This document shows, one piece after another, positions 43,694 to 52,525 of a DNA stretch of 64,000 nt. The DNA comes from Phytomonospora sp040655735 (lineage in GTDB: Bacteria; Actinomycetota; Actinomycetes; Mycobacteriales; Micromonosporaceae): NCBI RefSeq assembly GCF_040655735.1, contig NZ_JBFAKK010000021.1, forward strand, positions 20,245 to 84,244, given 5' to 3'. Made by a program: the position numbers and the translations under genes. The notes beneath the pieces were generated by a model. It saw only the letters and a list, made by a program, of their open reading frames with translations. It ran no database searches and was not told where the DNA came from. The stretch's first letter is position 1. Each line of letters opens with the position of its first letter.

Positions 43694-43717
43694 TTAATGC
43701 GACGGTTGTTGCATTAA
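43694..43717. promoter_or_regulatory. TetR-type operator
   Basis: A 24-bp inverted repeat with 10-bp arms TTAATGCGAC and GTTGCATTAA (one mismatch) lies between the acetyltransferase start (12 bp) and the divergent TetR gene (42 bp). Size and location fit a TetR-family site repressing both transcripts. Confidence 0.7.
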
Positions 43718-43758
43718 GATCGTGCCATGCCCTATCCCGCCGGACAACCGGATCCCCG

Positions 43759-44373
43759 ATGACGAGCCCCACACCCCCGGCGCGGTCCCGTCCGGGCGGC
43801 CGATCCGCCCGCGTCCGCGCGCAGGTGCTCGACGCGGTTCGCGCCGAACTGGCCGAGCACGGCTACGACGGCCTCACCGTCGACGCGGTCGCGGCCCGTG
43901 CGGGCGTGCACCGGACCACGGTGTACCGGCGCTGGGGCGACGTCGGCGGTCTCCTCGCCGACGTCTACGACGCCGCCGGTGACGACGGCTGGGAGGCTCC
44001 GGACACCGGCTCCCTGCGAGGCGACCTGGCGGCGCTCAACCATGAGATCCAAGCCGCCATGAGCGCGCGGCCTCCGGTCATGGAGGCCCTGATCGCGGCC
44101 TCGTTTCGCTCGCCGGCGGCCGCCGAGGCCCAGCGACGCCTCTGGGAGGACCGCTACACGCGGTGCGAGGTCATCGTCGAACGCGCCGTCCGGCGCGGCG
44201 AGCTACCGCCGGGCACCGACGCGCGCCGACTGCTCGTCACCGCCACCGCCCCGGTGTACCACCACCTGGTCCTTCTGCGGACCCCACCCGACCCCGCCCT
44301 GCCCGACGCAGCCGCCGACGCCGCCGTACTCGCCGCGACCGCCGGGGCCTTCGCCGGACCTCCGCCCGCATGA
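43759..44373 (+). CDS. TetR-family regulator
   Basis: 204 residues. The N-terminal helix-turn-helix reads LAEHGYDGLTVDAVAARAGVHRTTVYRRWGD, followed by an all-helical ligand-binding domain with the C-terminal fold of TetR_C_11-type proteins. ATG at 43759 agrees with family length. It is divergent from the acetyltransferase/esterase pair and probably represses it until an antibiotic or metabolite binds. Confidence 0.88.
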   Translation: MTSPTPPARSRPGGRSARVRAQVLDAVRAELAEHGYDGLTVDAVAARAGVHRTTVYRRWGDVGGLLADVYDAAGDDGWEAPDTGSLRGDLAALNHEIQAAMSARPPVMEALIAASFRSPAAAEAQRRLWEDRYTRCEVIVERAVRRGELPPGTDARRLLVTATAPVYHHLVLLRTPPDPALPDAAADAAVLAATAGAFAGPPPA

Positions 44374-44447
44374 CCCGGACCCGCGCGCAGGGTCCGCCGG
44401 TCGCCTGCGGCCGAGCGAGGACGGAGCCTCGTGAGACGGATACGACG

Positions 44448-44480
44448 ACGGTGGGCACCCGCGTCGCGGGTGCCCACCGT
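44448..44480. terminator. Bidirectional terminator hairpin
   Basis: The 15-bp perfect arms ACGGTGGGCACCCGC and GCGGGTGCCCACCGT enclose a 3-nt loop. It lies between the convergent TetR and Cys-rich mini-protein genes. Confidence 0.85.
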
Positions 44481-44491
44481 GGATCCGATCG

Positions 44492-44677
44492 TCAGCAGTA
44501 GGCGTAGTGGCACTTGGCCGCCGGGCAGTTGTCGTAGTAGGTGCAGCACCTCTTGACGTGCTCCAGGCGGTTGCAGCTGCCACAGCCGATGTAGCCGCCG
44601 TAGCAGGCCGCGTCGGCCTGCGTCTTGGGCACGAGCCGGCCGAGCATGCGGTCGCCGAGCTTCCCGATCAGTCGCAC
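44492..44677 (-). CDS. Eight-cysteine mini-protein
   Basis: 61 residues. A basic, Cys-free N-terminus (MRLIGKLGDRMLGRLVPK, residues 1-18) and a short TQADA link lead to a core of 37 residues with eight Cys spaced as C-x6-C-x2-C-x8-CC-x5-C-x4-C-x5-C, rich in Tyr. GTG at 44677 has AGGAGAC 5 nt upstream. I recall similar short Cys-rich actinobacterial proteins with a 'RLVPK' N-terminus but no known function. No modification enzyme is adjacent. It could be a leader-core peptide, a metal-binding protein or a disulfide-rich effector. Confidence 0.72.
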   Translation of the reverse strand: MRLIGKLGDRMLGRLVPKTQADAACYGGYIGCGSCNRLEHVKRCCTYYDNCPAAKCHYAYC

Positions 44678-44831
44678 GATGTGTCTCCTAGGGGTGTTGG
44701 GACCTCAGTGAAACATCGGCTCGGGTGTCCAAACAGGACGTGGACGATATGAGACTCCCTGGGGTGCAGCCACGGCCGTGCCGGCCGGCTGCGTCGTCAC
44801 CCTGCTGCTGTTCCCGGTCGAGATCTGACCC

Positions 44832-46706
44832 TCACGCCTTCCGCATGTGAATCAGCTTCCCGTAGGTGTGCGAGAGGGCCTGGAGGTTGCCCCGGAAGCG
44901 AGCGGCCAGGAAAGCGGCGTGCACGACCGCCCGCCAGGCGTCCACCGTGATCGCGTCACCCGGGGCGTCGGCCGCCAGCCGGACGTTGGCGAAGTGCAGG
45001 CCTTTGAGCACCTGCACCAGCTCCTGATGGGCGTCGGCCGCTCCGGCGACATGGACGTGGTCGTTCTTGATCGTGTTCACCACGGCCGCGCCGTGCGTGT
45101 TCGCCGCGATCCCGTCGTAGCGGGCGTCGGGGATCGACACGGCGAAGGTGATGGGGTTGGTGAAACCGCGGGCGCCGGGCGACACCGGCTCGTGCGTCGC
45201 CGGCGCCGCCCCGGCGCCGGCGATGGGCTGCATCGGCGTGTTCGCCCAGGCGCGGTGCCAGGACCGCGCGCCACCGGCGGGCGGGTTCGTGTCGTACATC
45301 TGGAAGTAGTAGCGCTGGTCGGTCGTGGCGAGCGCGTCCTCGACGTTTCGCGCGTAGTTCTCCATGGTGATCACGTCCGCACCGTCCTTGGCGACCACGC
45401 CGCCGTAGTGGGATGTCCAGCTCCTGGCGTGCTGGACGACCTGCGGTCCTCCGGCGGCGGCGAGCTGGAAGTGATCCTGGTAGGTCGCGGGGGCCGCGCC
45501 CGGCGTGACGCCGGTCCCGAGGGCCGTGGCGAGCATCGAGCAGGTGACGAAGCCTTCGCCGACCTCGGGCGCGGCGTACTCGTTGAGCCCGTAGTTGTTC
45601 AGGTCGGCGACGAATCCGGCGGCGGCGCCGCGCGCCTGCGTCGCGAAGCGGACCGCGATGGACCGCATGGTGGTCGCCAGGTTCGCCGGGGTGCTGTTGT
45701 CCAGGTCCGGCGGCTTCGGCGGGCTGAGGAGTTCGCGCGCGATGTGGTATTCGATCAGTGGGTGCGGTACGGGTGCCAGGGGCTGGGCGAAGACCGGCTG
45801 CGGGCCTTGCGGTGCGGTGGTGCCGACGAGGGCGTCGAACAGCGAGTTGCAGGACTGTTCGGCGGTCATCGTGATGCCCGTGCCGGCGTTGGTGACGTTG
45901 GTCGGGGTCACGCGCAGCAGGGTCTGGGCTCCGTTGGTGATGCGCCGCCGGGCGGGGCCGGGCGGGTCGGCGAGGAGCCGGAAGTCGGAGTTGAGCAGCG
46001 CGAGCCGGTCGTTGGACTCGTCGACCACCGCCTGGGTCGCGTAGAAGACCTTCGGCTGCCGCTGGTCGGTGCTCGCGTCCTCGATCGCCATGTTCCCGTT
46101 GGCGGACAGGCGGAGCGTCACCGCCGCCGGGTTCGCCGACCCGAGGTTGGGCGCGCCGCCCAGGAGGCGAAACGAGGCCGCGCTCATCGCCGCGCCGCCT
46201 TTGCGCTGGCTGATGAAGGAGTCCTGCGGGTTGGTCGGCGCGTTGTGCGCACCGTTGACCACGGCGACGCCGAGCGCCGCCGGGAGTCCGACGGTGTAGT
46301 GCTGCGTCGCAAGTGTCGCCGGGCCCTCCGGCATGGCGGGGACGTTGACGGGCCGGCCCGCCGCGAACGCGCGCCCGGCTCTGATCGCCTCGGCCTCGAG
46401 TGCCCGCCGGCGGCCGTCGCGCACCCTGCCGAAGCGCTGCTGGAGCACATGGGCGAGCTCGTGGGCGAGCATCTCGCGACCGGCCGGGGTCGACGGATCG
46501 TAGGCGCCGGGCGCGAAGTGGATGTGCTCGCCTCGGGTGAAGGCGGCCGGTGCGCCCGGTTCGAGCGGCGCCGACTCGTGGACGCGCACCTCGGTGAAGT
46601 CCGCGCCGAAGGCCTCTTCCAGCTCGCCGCGCAAGGTTCGGGGCAGGGGGCGGGCGGGCGGAGTCGGCACGGTTGCCTCCAGCGGATCGTGAACGCCACG
46701 GGTCAC
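44832..46706 (-). CDS. DUF4157 eCIS-cargo-type protein with predicted papain-like domain
   Basis: 624 residues. Residues about 20-105 form a DUF4157 domain: LPRTLRGELEEAFGADFTEV, then the zinc-protease-like MLAHELAHVLQQ with HELAH at 82-86. DUF4157 marks proteins linked to extracellular contractile injection systems. The rest (110-624) is not a standard domain, but EQSCNSLFDAL, GFVTCSMLATALG and HYGGVVAKDGADVITMENYAR suggest a papain/NlpC-like Cys-His-Asn arrangement, with YYFQMYDTNPP and SWHRAWANTPM following. GTG at 46704-46706 is the start. No immunity gene or eCIS structural gene adjoins it. Confidence 0.7.
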   Translation of the reverse strand: MTRGVHDPLEATVPTPPARPLPRTLRGELEEAFGADFTEVRVHESAPLEPGAPAAFTRGEHIHFAPGAYDPSTPAGREMLAHELAHVLQQRFGRVRDGRRRALEAEAIRAGRAFAAGRPVNVPAMPEGPATLATQHYTVGLPAALGVAVVNGAHNAPTNPQDSFISQRKGGAAMSAASFRLLGGAPNLGSANPAAVTLRLSANGNMAIEDASTDQRQPKVFYATQAVVDESNDRLALLNSDFRLLADPPGPARRRITNGAQTLLRVTPTNVTNAGTGITMTAEQSCNSLFDALVGTTAPQGPQPVFAQPLAPVPHPLIEYHIARELLSPPKPPDLDNSTPANLATTMRSIAVRFATQARGAAAGFVADLNNYGLNEYAAPEVGEGFVTCSMLATALGTGVTPGAAPATYQDHFQLAAAGGPQVVQHARSWTSHYGGVVAKDGADVITMENYARNVEDALATTDQRYYFQMYDTNPPAGGARSWHRAWANTPMQPIAGAGAAPATHEPVSPGARGFTNPITFAVSIPDARYDGIAANTHGAAVVNTIKNDHVHVAGAADAHQELVQVLKGLHFANVRLAADAPGDAITVDAWRAVVHAAFLAARFRGNLQALSHTYGKLIHMRKA

Positions 46707-46997
46707 GGCGGTGTGCCCCCATGGTGAGTGAGACGCGTCCGCGGTGTCAGGGGCGTTCGGGCCGCCGACCGAGCCGTGGGGGACGTGGTTTCTGCCTGCG
46801 CGGCCGCCTTTTGGCGCAGTGCGCGACCGGCGCCTTCCCAGGACCGTCGAGGGCCAGGATCGCCACTGCGTGAGCGGATCGCCCTCGCATCACGCGAATC
46901 CACCACGACCGGCGCGCTTTCGCTCGCCGCCACACGGATGATTCGCGCCCGTGGTGGGTAGGGAGTCGGGAGGAGCAACTTCGAGCGAGGAGTCCCC

Positions 46998-47486
46998 ATG
47001 AGCGGCCCCCACACGCCACCCACCCCCTCACCAGGATCGGCAGGAGAGCCGGCGAAGAAACCCGTCCGGGCGCGCAAGGCGGTCCAGAAGGTCGCCGAGG
47101 CCGGCGGTAAGGCCGCCGAGCAGGCGCAGGAGGTCGCCGAGGAGGTCACCGCCAAGGCGCGCAAGGCGACCGCCGAGCTTCGCGAGACCGTGGTCGGCCA
47201 GGCGAGGAACGTCACCGACGGCATCGCCGAGAACGCCGAGCACATCGCCGACGAGCTCGACAAGTTCACCGCCGGGCACGGCGACTCGCCGGCCCGCACG
47301 GTCGTGACCACGGTGTCCACCAGCGGCCGCCAGGTCGCCGACTACCTGCGGGAGAAGGGTCCCGAAGGTGTCCTGAACGAGGCCAAGCGGCTCATCAGGC
47401 GCTACCCCGCGGCGTTCGTCGTCGCGGCGCTGGTCGGAGGTTTCATCCTCGGCCGCAACAGCAAGGGTTCCTCGGCCGACGAGTGA
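46998..47486 (+). CDS. Amphipathic-helix membrane-tethered protein (YqjD/DUF883-like)
   Basis: 162 residues. A Pro-rich start is followed by a long Ala/Lys/Glu-rich amphipathic helix (about 25-95, KAVQKVAEAGGKAAEQAQEV...), a linker, then RRYPAAFVVAALVGGFILGR, a C-terminal membrane helix of the kind found in YqjD/ElaB/DUF883 proteins. That family associates with membranes and stress responses; the role here is unknown. ATG at 46998 has GAGGAG upstream. Confidence 0.75.
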   Translation: MSGPHTPPTPSPGSAGEPAKKPVRARKAVQKVAEAGGKAAEQAQEVAEEVTAKARKATAELRETVVGQARNVTDGIAENAEHIADELDKFTAGHGDSPARTVVTTVSTSGRQVADYLREKGPEGVLNEAKRLIRRYPAAFVVAALVGGFILGRNSKGSSADE

Positions 47487-47507
47487 CGGCCGAGCCGGCG
47501 GACCCCG

Positions 47508-48149
47508 TCACGCGTCGGGGTCCGCCAGCCCCGCCTGCCACGCCCAGGTCGCGATGTTCACCCGGTTCCGCGCGCCCGTCTTGCGCTGGATGCCGGCCAG
47601 ATGCGTCTTCACCGTGCCCGCTGTGATGAACAGGCGCGCCCCGATCTCGGCGTTGGTCTCGCCGGTCGCCACCAGCCGGGCGACCTCCGTCTCGCGCTCG
47701 GTCAGCGCCACCTTCGGCGGGGCCGCCGCTCCGGGCGCGCGCAGGTGGCGCAGCAGGCGGACGGTGATCGAAGGGCTGATCAGGGCGTCTCCGGCCACGG
47801 CCGCGCGCACGGCTTCGGCGAGCAGGCCTGGTCCGGAGCGTTTGAGGAGGAAGCCGGCGGCGCCGTCGCGCAGGGCACTGTGGACGTACTCGTCGATGTC
47901 GAAGGTGGTCACGACGACGACCTTGACCGGGTCGGCGGCGAGTTCGCGTACGACGTCGAGGCCGCTCTTGACCGGCATGCGAATGTCGGCGAGGAGCACG
48001 TCGGGGCGCAGCGACCGAACGGTCTCAACCGCCTTCGCCCCGTCGGAGGCCTCGCCGACGACGCGCATGTCGGGTTGCGCGTCGAGGATCATCCGGAAGC
48101 CGTGGCGGACCATCTCCTGGTCGTCGGCGATCACGATGCGGGTGGTCAT
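47508..48149 (-). CDS. NarL/FixJ-type response regulator
   Basis: 213 residues. The receiver domain (MTTRIVIADDQEMVRHGF, phosphoacceptor in VLLADIRMPVKSG, Lys in GFLLKRSG) is followed by a LuxR-type helix-turn-helix (LTERETEVARLVATGETNAEIGARLFITAGTVKTH). Its start overlaps the stop of the kinase gene by ATGA. The target is unknown; the divergent protein-arginine deiminase gene lies beyond the kinase. Confidence 0.92.
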   Translation of the reverse strand: MTTRIVIADDQEMVRHGFRMILDAQPDMRVVGEASDGAKAVETVRSLRPDVLLADIRMPVKSGLDVVRELAADPVKVVVVTTFDIDEYVHSALRDGAAGFLLKRSGPGLLAEAVRAAVAGDALISPSITVRLLRHLRAPGAAAPPKVALTERETEVARLVATGETNAEIGARLFITAGTVKTHLAGIQRKTGARNRVNIATWAWQAGLADPDA

Positions 48150-49282
48150 GCCCGGTCCTCTCCGGTGGCAAGCGGGATTCGAGCCGACAGCAGCCAGCCG
48201 CCGTCGGCGTCCGGCCCGGCGGTGAGACGGCCGCCGAGGGCGGTGACGAGTTCGTCGAGTCCGGCGAGGCCGAGGCCCCCGTGTTCCCGGGCGCGCAGGC
48301 CGAGACGTCCTCGGGCGGGGAGGTCGTTGGCGAGTTCCACGAGCAGGTCGGCGCCGTCGCGCGCGAGGGTGACGCGGACGGCGAGGGCGCCGGGGGCGTG
48401 GGCCCGGACGTTGGTGAGGCCCTCGGCGACGATGCGGTGGGCGGCAGCGGCCGGGGCCGGTGGAAGGCCGCTCAGGGACGGGTCGATGGAGGTGATCGCC
48501 GTGGTGCTGCCGGTGTCGGCGAAGCGGTCGAGCAGTTCGGTCAGTGTGTCGAGGCCGGCGGGAGGCTGCGCGGGTCCGTCGGTGTGCAGGGCGTGCACGG
48601 TGCGGTCCAGTGTGGACAGCGCGCCGAGTCCGGCGCGCTCGATGCGTCGCAGCGCGTCCATCGCCTGCGCGGGGTTCGTCTCGCCGACGTGCAGGGCGGC
48701 CTGGGCGAGGACGACGATCCCGCTGACGTCGTGCGCGACGAAGTCGTGGAGGTCGCGGGCGAGAGCGACGCGCTGGGCCCGGCGGGCGGCCTCGATCGCC
48801 CCGGCGCGGCGCCGGGCGTGTCCGCGCCGGTAGAGTCCGGCGCCGACGGCGAGGAGGCCGGAGGCCGTCCACAGCGCGGTCAGCAGCGCCAGTTCGCCCG
48901 GCGGGGACGGCGGGTCGAGCCGCAGCCACAGGCGCAGCGGTGAGACGGCTGTCGCGGCGAGGAGCGCCGACCCGGCCGGCAGTGCCCGCGTGACCGGAAG
49001 CCTCGCGGTGACTCCGAAGAGCAGCGCGCACAACGCGACGGTCTCGGCGAACCACCACGGGCCCGTGCGGTTGTCATCGCCGCCGCTGTACAGGCATGTG
49101 GCCGAGACCGAGACGGCCGTCGCGGTGATGGCCGACCAGAACAGCGTCGCGGGGCGCCTGGCGAGCAGCGCCGCGCCGATCGCCGTGGACGCCGAGGCGG
49201 CGATGACCGGCGCGGCCGTCGCGAACGCCGTCACGGTGGCCGCCGCCGTGATCGCGACGCGCGCGGTCCGCCGGAACTCCAT
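48146..49282 (-). CDS. NarL-type sensor histidine kinase
   Basis: 378 residues. About six N-terminal helices (to residue 150) are followed by a HisKA_3 segment with phospho-His in RVALARDLHDFVAHDVSG and an HATPase domain (EGLTNVRAHAPGA, GGLGLAGLDELVTALGG). ATG at 49280-49282 gives the normal architecture; the frame is open further upstream without homology. The stimulus is unknown. Confidence 0.9.
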   Translation of the reverse strand: MEFRRTARVAITAAATVTAFATAAPVIAASASTAIGAALLARRPATLFWSAITATAVSVSATCLYSGGDDNRTGPWWFAETVALCALLFGVTARLPVTRALPAGSALLAATAVSPLRLWLRLDPPSPPGELALLTALWTASGLLAVGAGLYRRGHARRRAGAIEAARRAQRVALARDLHDFVAHDVSGIVVLAQAALHVGETNPAQAMDALRRIERAGLGALSTLDRTVHALHTDGPAQPPAGLDTLTELLDRFADTGSTTAITSIDPSLSGLPPAPAAAAHRIVAEGLTNVRAHAPGALAVRVTLARDGADLLVELANDLPARGRLGLRAREHGGLGLAGLDELVTALGGRLTAGPDADGGWLLSARIPLATGEDRA

Positions 49283-49408
49283 CGGCCAAAGGTAGGCGGC
49301 GTTTCGATCATCCGCCTCTGCCGTTCGGCAGAGACATCGCCCGCTGCGGCTTTCGAACCCCCTCTTCTCGGCGAGGCCGCCCGCGTCGTCGCCGAAGAGG
49401 CTGGACAC

Positions 49409-51277
49409 ATGCCGAAACGACGATTGGCCATGGCCGCCACCACCGTGATGTGCGCGGTCCTCATCCCCACCACCGCGGGGGCCGCTCCGCCCCGAGCGCA
49501 CCTGCTCGCCGACACCGACCGGGACGGCCTCGTCACCGGCGCCGATCACCGGGGCCGCGGCGAGTGGACGCGCGATCGCGGCGCCATCGCCCTGCCCAAC
49601 CTCGACGACGACCAGGGCCGCTGCCGGCCGGCCGGACCCGCCGGGCGCCTGACCGACGCCGAACTCGCCGTGTGCGACGACGGAGCCGACGAGGTCGTCA
49701 ACGGCGTCACCGATGCCGAGGACCTCGCGCCGCTGCGGGTCGCGCCGGTGCGAGGCGCGGGCTCACCGACGTCAGGCCGCATCTCGGTCGACGCGGCCTC
49801 CCGCGACCACGTCCGCGTCTTCCTGCCCACCTCCGACGGCCACGTCGCGCTGTCGCCGGACCACCGGTTCACCGCGGCCCGACTACGGCGGGGAATCGAC
49901 CTCGCCGTCGAGGTCCGCGACATCCCCCGCGACGCCGCGGTCTGGGACGGATTCGTCGACGTGACCCTCACCGTGGAGCGCGGCCACCGCGTCGACACCG
50001 ACACCGTCCGGCTGCGCGTCGCGCCCCTCCTGCTCACCCACGACCTGATGCCCGTCGAGCGGGTCCTGGTCAGCGACAACAACACCACCCCGCAGGACGT
50101 GGAGACCGGCGACTACGACCCCGACGCCCCGGTGGTGCCCCGCTACGCCGGTGAGGAACGGTTCCTCACCGAACTCGCCGGCGGACTGGCCGCCGCCGGC
50201 GTCGACGCGCGGCCCCTGGGCTACCCGACCGGCGGCGACCGCTGGATGCGCGATCACTTCATCACCGGCTACACCGCCGCCCCGGGCTCCGAGCAGACCG
50301 TGCTGGTGCGCGCGCCGGGAATGCCGCCCGGTGAGAGCACGCCCGACTTCCCGCTTCGCGACAGCGGCCGCCCGCTGTTCTCGGCCTGGCGCGGGCCCGG
50401 CGTCGCCGCCGTCCAGCAGTTCGACCCCGCCCGCGTCGGCGACGACGAGCGCAACGGCCTCTGGGGTTCGTTCGGCTCCACCGGCAACTTCCTGGTGGCT
50501 CCCCCGCACGGCGCCTGGCCGGCCGGGCGGATCCTCTACGGCTCCGACGGCGGCGAGGCCGCACCCGACGAGACCTTCGTCCGCATGCTCGAAGCACAGC
50601 GCGACCAGGGGCCGATGCCGGTCGACACGAGCTGGCTCGGCGTCGGCCACATCGACGAGTTCCTGTCCTTCCTCCCGGCCGACAACGAGCGCGGCTGGAC
50701 CGCCATGGTCGCCGACCCCCGCCTGGGCGAGGAACTGCTGCGCCGGGTCGCGGCCGATGGGGGCGGCGACGGCCCGCTGATCACCGGCGTCGACCCCGCC
50801 GCCACGCCCCACCCCGGCATCACGGTGAACGAGGCCCTCGCCGCGCCCGGCCTGACCGCCGGGAACCGCATCGCCACCGCCGGCATCGACCGGGCCCTGG
50901 CCGCTCTCACCACCGAACTCGGCCTCGACCCGGCCGAGATCGTGCGGGTACCCGCCCTGTTCGAACGGCTGGAAGTCGACGGCTACCCGCGCCAGGACAT
51001 CGTCGCCAACTACCTGCCCGCGATCGTCAACGGCGTCGAGACCGGCACGGGGACCTTCCTCGCGGCCCGGCCGCACGGCCCCTCCGGTACCGACGGCCGC
51101 GACGTGTTCCAGGAGGCCGCCGAACGCGCCATCGGCGAGGTGGGCGGGCGGATCGCGTGGGTCGAGGACTGGGAGTACGCGCACGCCGTGGGAACCGTCG
51201 GCGGCGAACTGCACTGCGTCACCAACGTGCTGCGCGACCGCACGGCGACCCCGCCCTGGTGGCTCGGCGCGGGGTGA
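49409..51277 (+). CDS. Secreted protein-arginine deiminase
   Basis: 622 residues. After a signal peptide (cleavage after TAGAAPP) comes DTDRDGLVTGADHRG, a single EF-hand-like calcium loop (about 35-49), a beta-sandwich middle region and a C-terminal PAD catalytic domain. Active-site residues are visible: Asp in GGDRWMRDHF, His/Asp in VGHIDEFLSF, and nucleophilic Cys in GGELHCVTNVLR at about residue 603. PADs convert peptidyl-arginine to citrulline; the eukaryotic-type, calcium-dependent form is uncommon in bacteria. It is divergent from a two-component operon across 126 bp. Confidence 0.87.
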   Translation: MPKRRLAMAATTVMCAVLIPTTAGAAPPRAHLLADTDRDGLVTGADHRGRGEWTRDRGAIALPNLDDDQGRCRPAGPAGRLTDAELAVCDDGADEVVNGVTDAEDLAPLRVAPVRGAGSPTSGRISVDAASRDHVRVFLPTSDGHVALSPDHRFTAARLRRGIDLAVEVRDIPRDAAVWDGFVDVTLTVERGHRVDTDTVRLRVAPLLLTHDLMPVERVLVSDNNTTPQDVETGDYDPDAPVVPRYAGEERFLTELAGGLAAAGVDARPLGYPTGGDRWMRDHFITGYTAAPGSEQTVLVRAPGMPPGESTPDFPLRDSGRPLFSAWRGPGVAAVQQFDPARVGDDERNGLWGSFGSTGNFLVAPPHGAWPAGRILYGSDGGEAAPDETFVRMLEAQRDQGPMPVDTSWLGVGHIDEFLSFLPADNERGWTAMVADPRLGEELLRRVAADGGGDGPLITGVDPAATPHPGITVNEALAAPGLTAGNRIATAGIDRALAALTTELGLDPAEIVRVPALFERLEVDGYPRQDIVANYLPAIVNGVETGTGTFLAARPHGPSGTDGRDVFQEAAERAIGEVGGRIAWVEDWEYAHAVGTVGGELHCVTNVLRDRTATPPWWLGAG

Positions 51278-51298
51278 CGAGGGGGCACGGCGTCCCCC

Positions 51299-52348
51299 TC
51301 AGCGGTGACCGTGCACCCGCATGCCTTCCTTCCGCCACACCTTGAGCAGCCGTCGCGCCGAACCCCCGACCGGCCCGACCGCCTCGTAGAGCACGTCCCG
51401 TGAAACCGGGCGGGCACTCGCGACGGCGCTCACCGCGTCTCCGGCGGCATCGATCGTGCCGGAGCAGACGCTGAGCAGGTAGTCGGGGATCGCCAGGCGC
51501 GGGTCGACGCAGCCGACCAGCGGGACGCCGAGCGCGGTGACCACCGGGAACACGGTCCCGGGAATGCCGATGGCGGCCTCGGCGCGGGCGGCGGCCTGCA
51601 CCGACGGCACGGTGCTGATCTCGTAGCGCTCCCACAGGGTGCGGTCCTCGCGCGGATGCAGACCCACCAGGATGTGCTTACCCGCCGCGGCGAGGCTCTC
51701 GGCGGCGTCGAGGAGCAGTTCGGTGCCCGGCGCGGAACCGCCGGTCCCGTCGGAGCGCGTGACACTCGTCAGCACCAGGACCGTGCCCGCCTCGGGCGCG
51801 TGGCGCGGCAGGTCGTCGGTCTGGGGAGTGCCGACGACCGTGATGCGGCGGCGTGTGCCGAGGTAGTCGTCGAACACCTTCGCCTCGGCCGGGGACGAGG
51901 CCGTGACGGCGCGCAGCCGGCTCCGGAACTCGTGCGCGCGGGGCGCCTCGACCGGCAGTTGGTAGGCCAGCGAGGACGCCGCGAGCGGGAGCCGGTGCAA
52001 ACGGGCGGCGCAGTCGGCGGGCCAGTCACCCGCACCGGTCACGATCAGCAAGTCGGCGCGCGGCGCCGCGTCGAGCGTCGCGACGGGGACCGGATCGCCG
52101 GGCTTGATGCCGCTGAGGTCGGGGACGAGCTGGACGAGCTCCCAGCCGAGGCGCCGGGCTTCGGCCAGGAGCGGTTTGACGTGGTAGGTGCCCCACGGCT
52201 CGTTCGTGGCGATGAGGACCCGCCGCCTCCCCCTTCCGGCCGCACCGGCGGGATCGGCGCCGGCGACGGCGATGCCGGCGCCGGCCAGAGCACCGGCGAG
52301 GAGCGTTCGGCGGGAAAGGACGCGGGTCGCGGCGCTGGAGGTCGTCAC
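51299..52348 (-). CDS. Tat-exported protein with GT-B-like fold, unknown function
   Basis: 349 residues. The N-terminus has a twin-arginine signal (LSRRTLLAGALAGAGIAVAG), so it is exported folded. The mature part has two Rossmann-like halves: VLIATNEPWGTYHVKPLLAEA and later LVGLHPREDRTLWERY, IGIPGTVFPVVTALGVPLVGC, reminiscent of glycosyltransferase-B/CDP-glycerol-transferase or UDP-GlcNAc epimerase folds. Export of such a fold is odd since nucleotide-sugars are cytoplasmic. Convergent with the arginine deiminase gene, 21 bp apart. Confidence 0.65.
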   Translation of the reverse strand: MTTSSAATRVLSRRTLLAGALAGAGIAVAGADPAGAAGRGRRRVLIATNEPWGTYHVKPLLAEARRLGWELVQLVPDLSGIKPGDPVPVATLDAAPRADLLIVTGAGDWPADCAARLHRLPLAASSLAYQLPVEAPRAHEFRSRLRAVTASSPAEAKVFDDYLGTRRRITVVGTPQTDDLPRHAPEAGTVLVLTSVTRSDGTGGSAPGTELLLDAAESLAAAGKHILVGLHPREDRTLWERYEISTVPSVQAAARAEAAIGIPGTVFPVVTALGVPLVGCVDPRLAIPDYLLSVCSGTIDAAGDAVSAVASARPVSRDVLYEAVGPVGGSARRLLKVWRKEGMRVHGHR

Positions 52349-52525
52349 AAGATCGAAAACTAGGAGACGACGGGAGCGCGCGGGTGAACGAGCGGCGGCA
52401 CGAGGGTGAAGTGCTCAAGGCCGGGGCGACGCTGGAGCCGCCCGCGACAAGGTTTTCGACAAACCCGGCAGAGGCGGGCCGAGACCGAGCGGTCCGTACA
52501 CTGTGGACTCCGATGGGGGGTGCCC

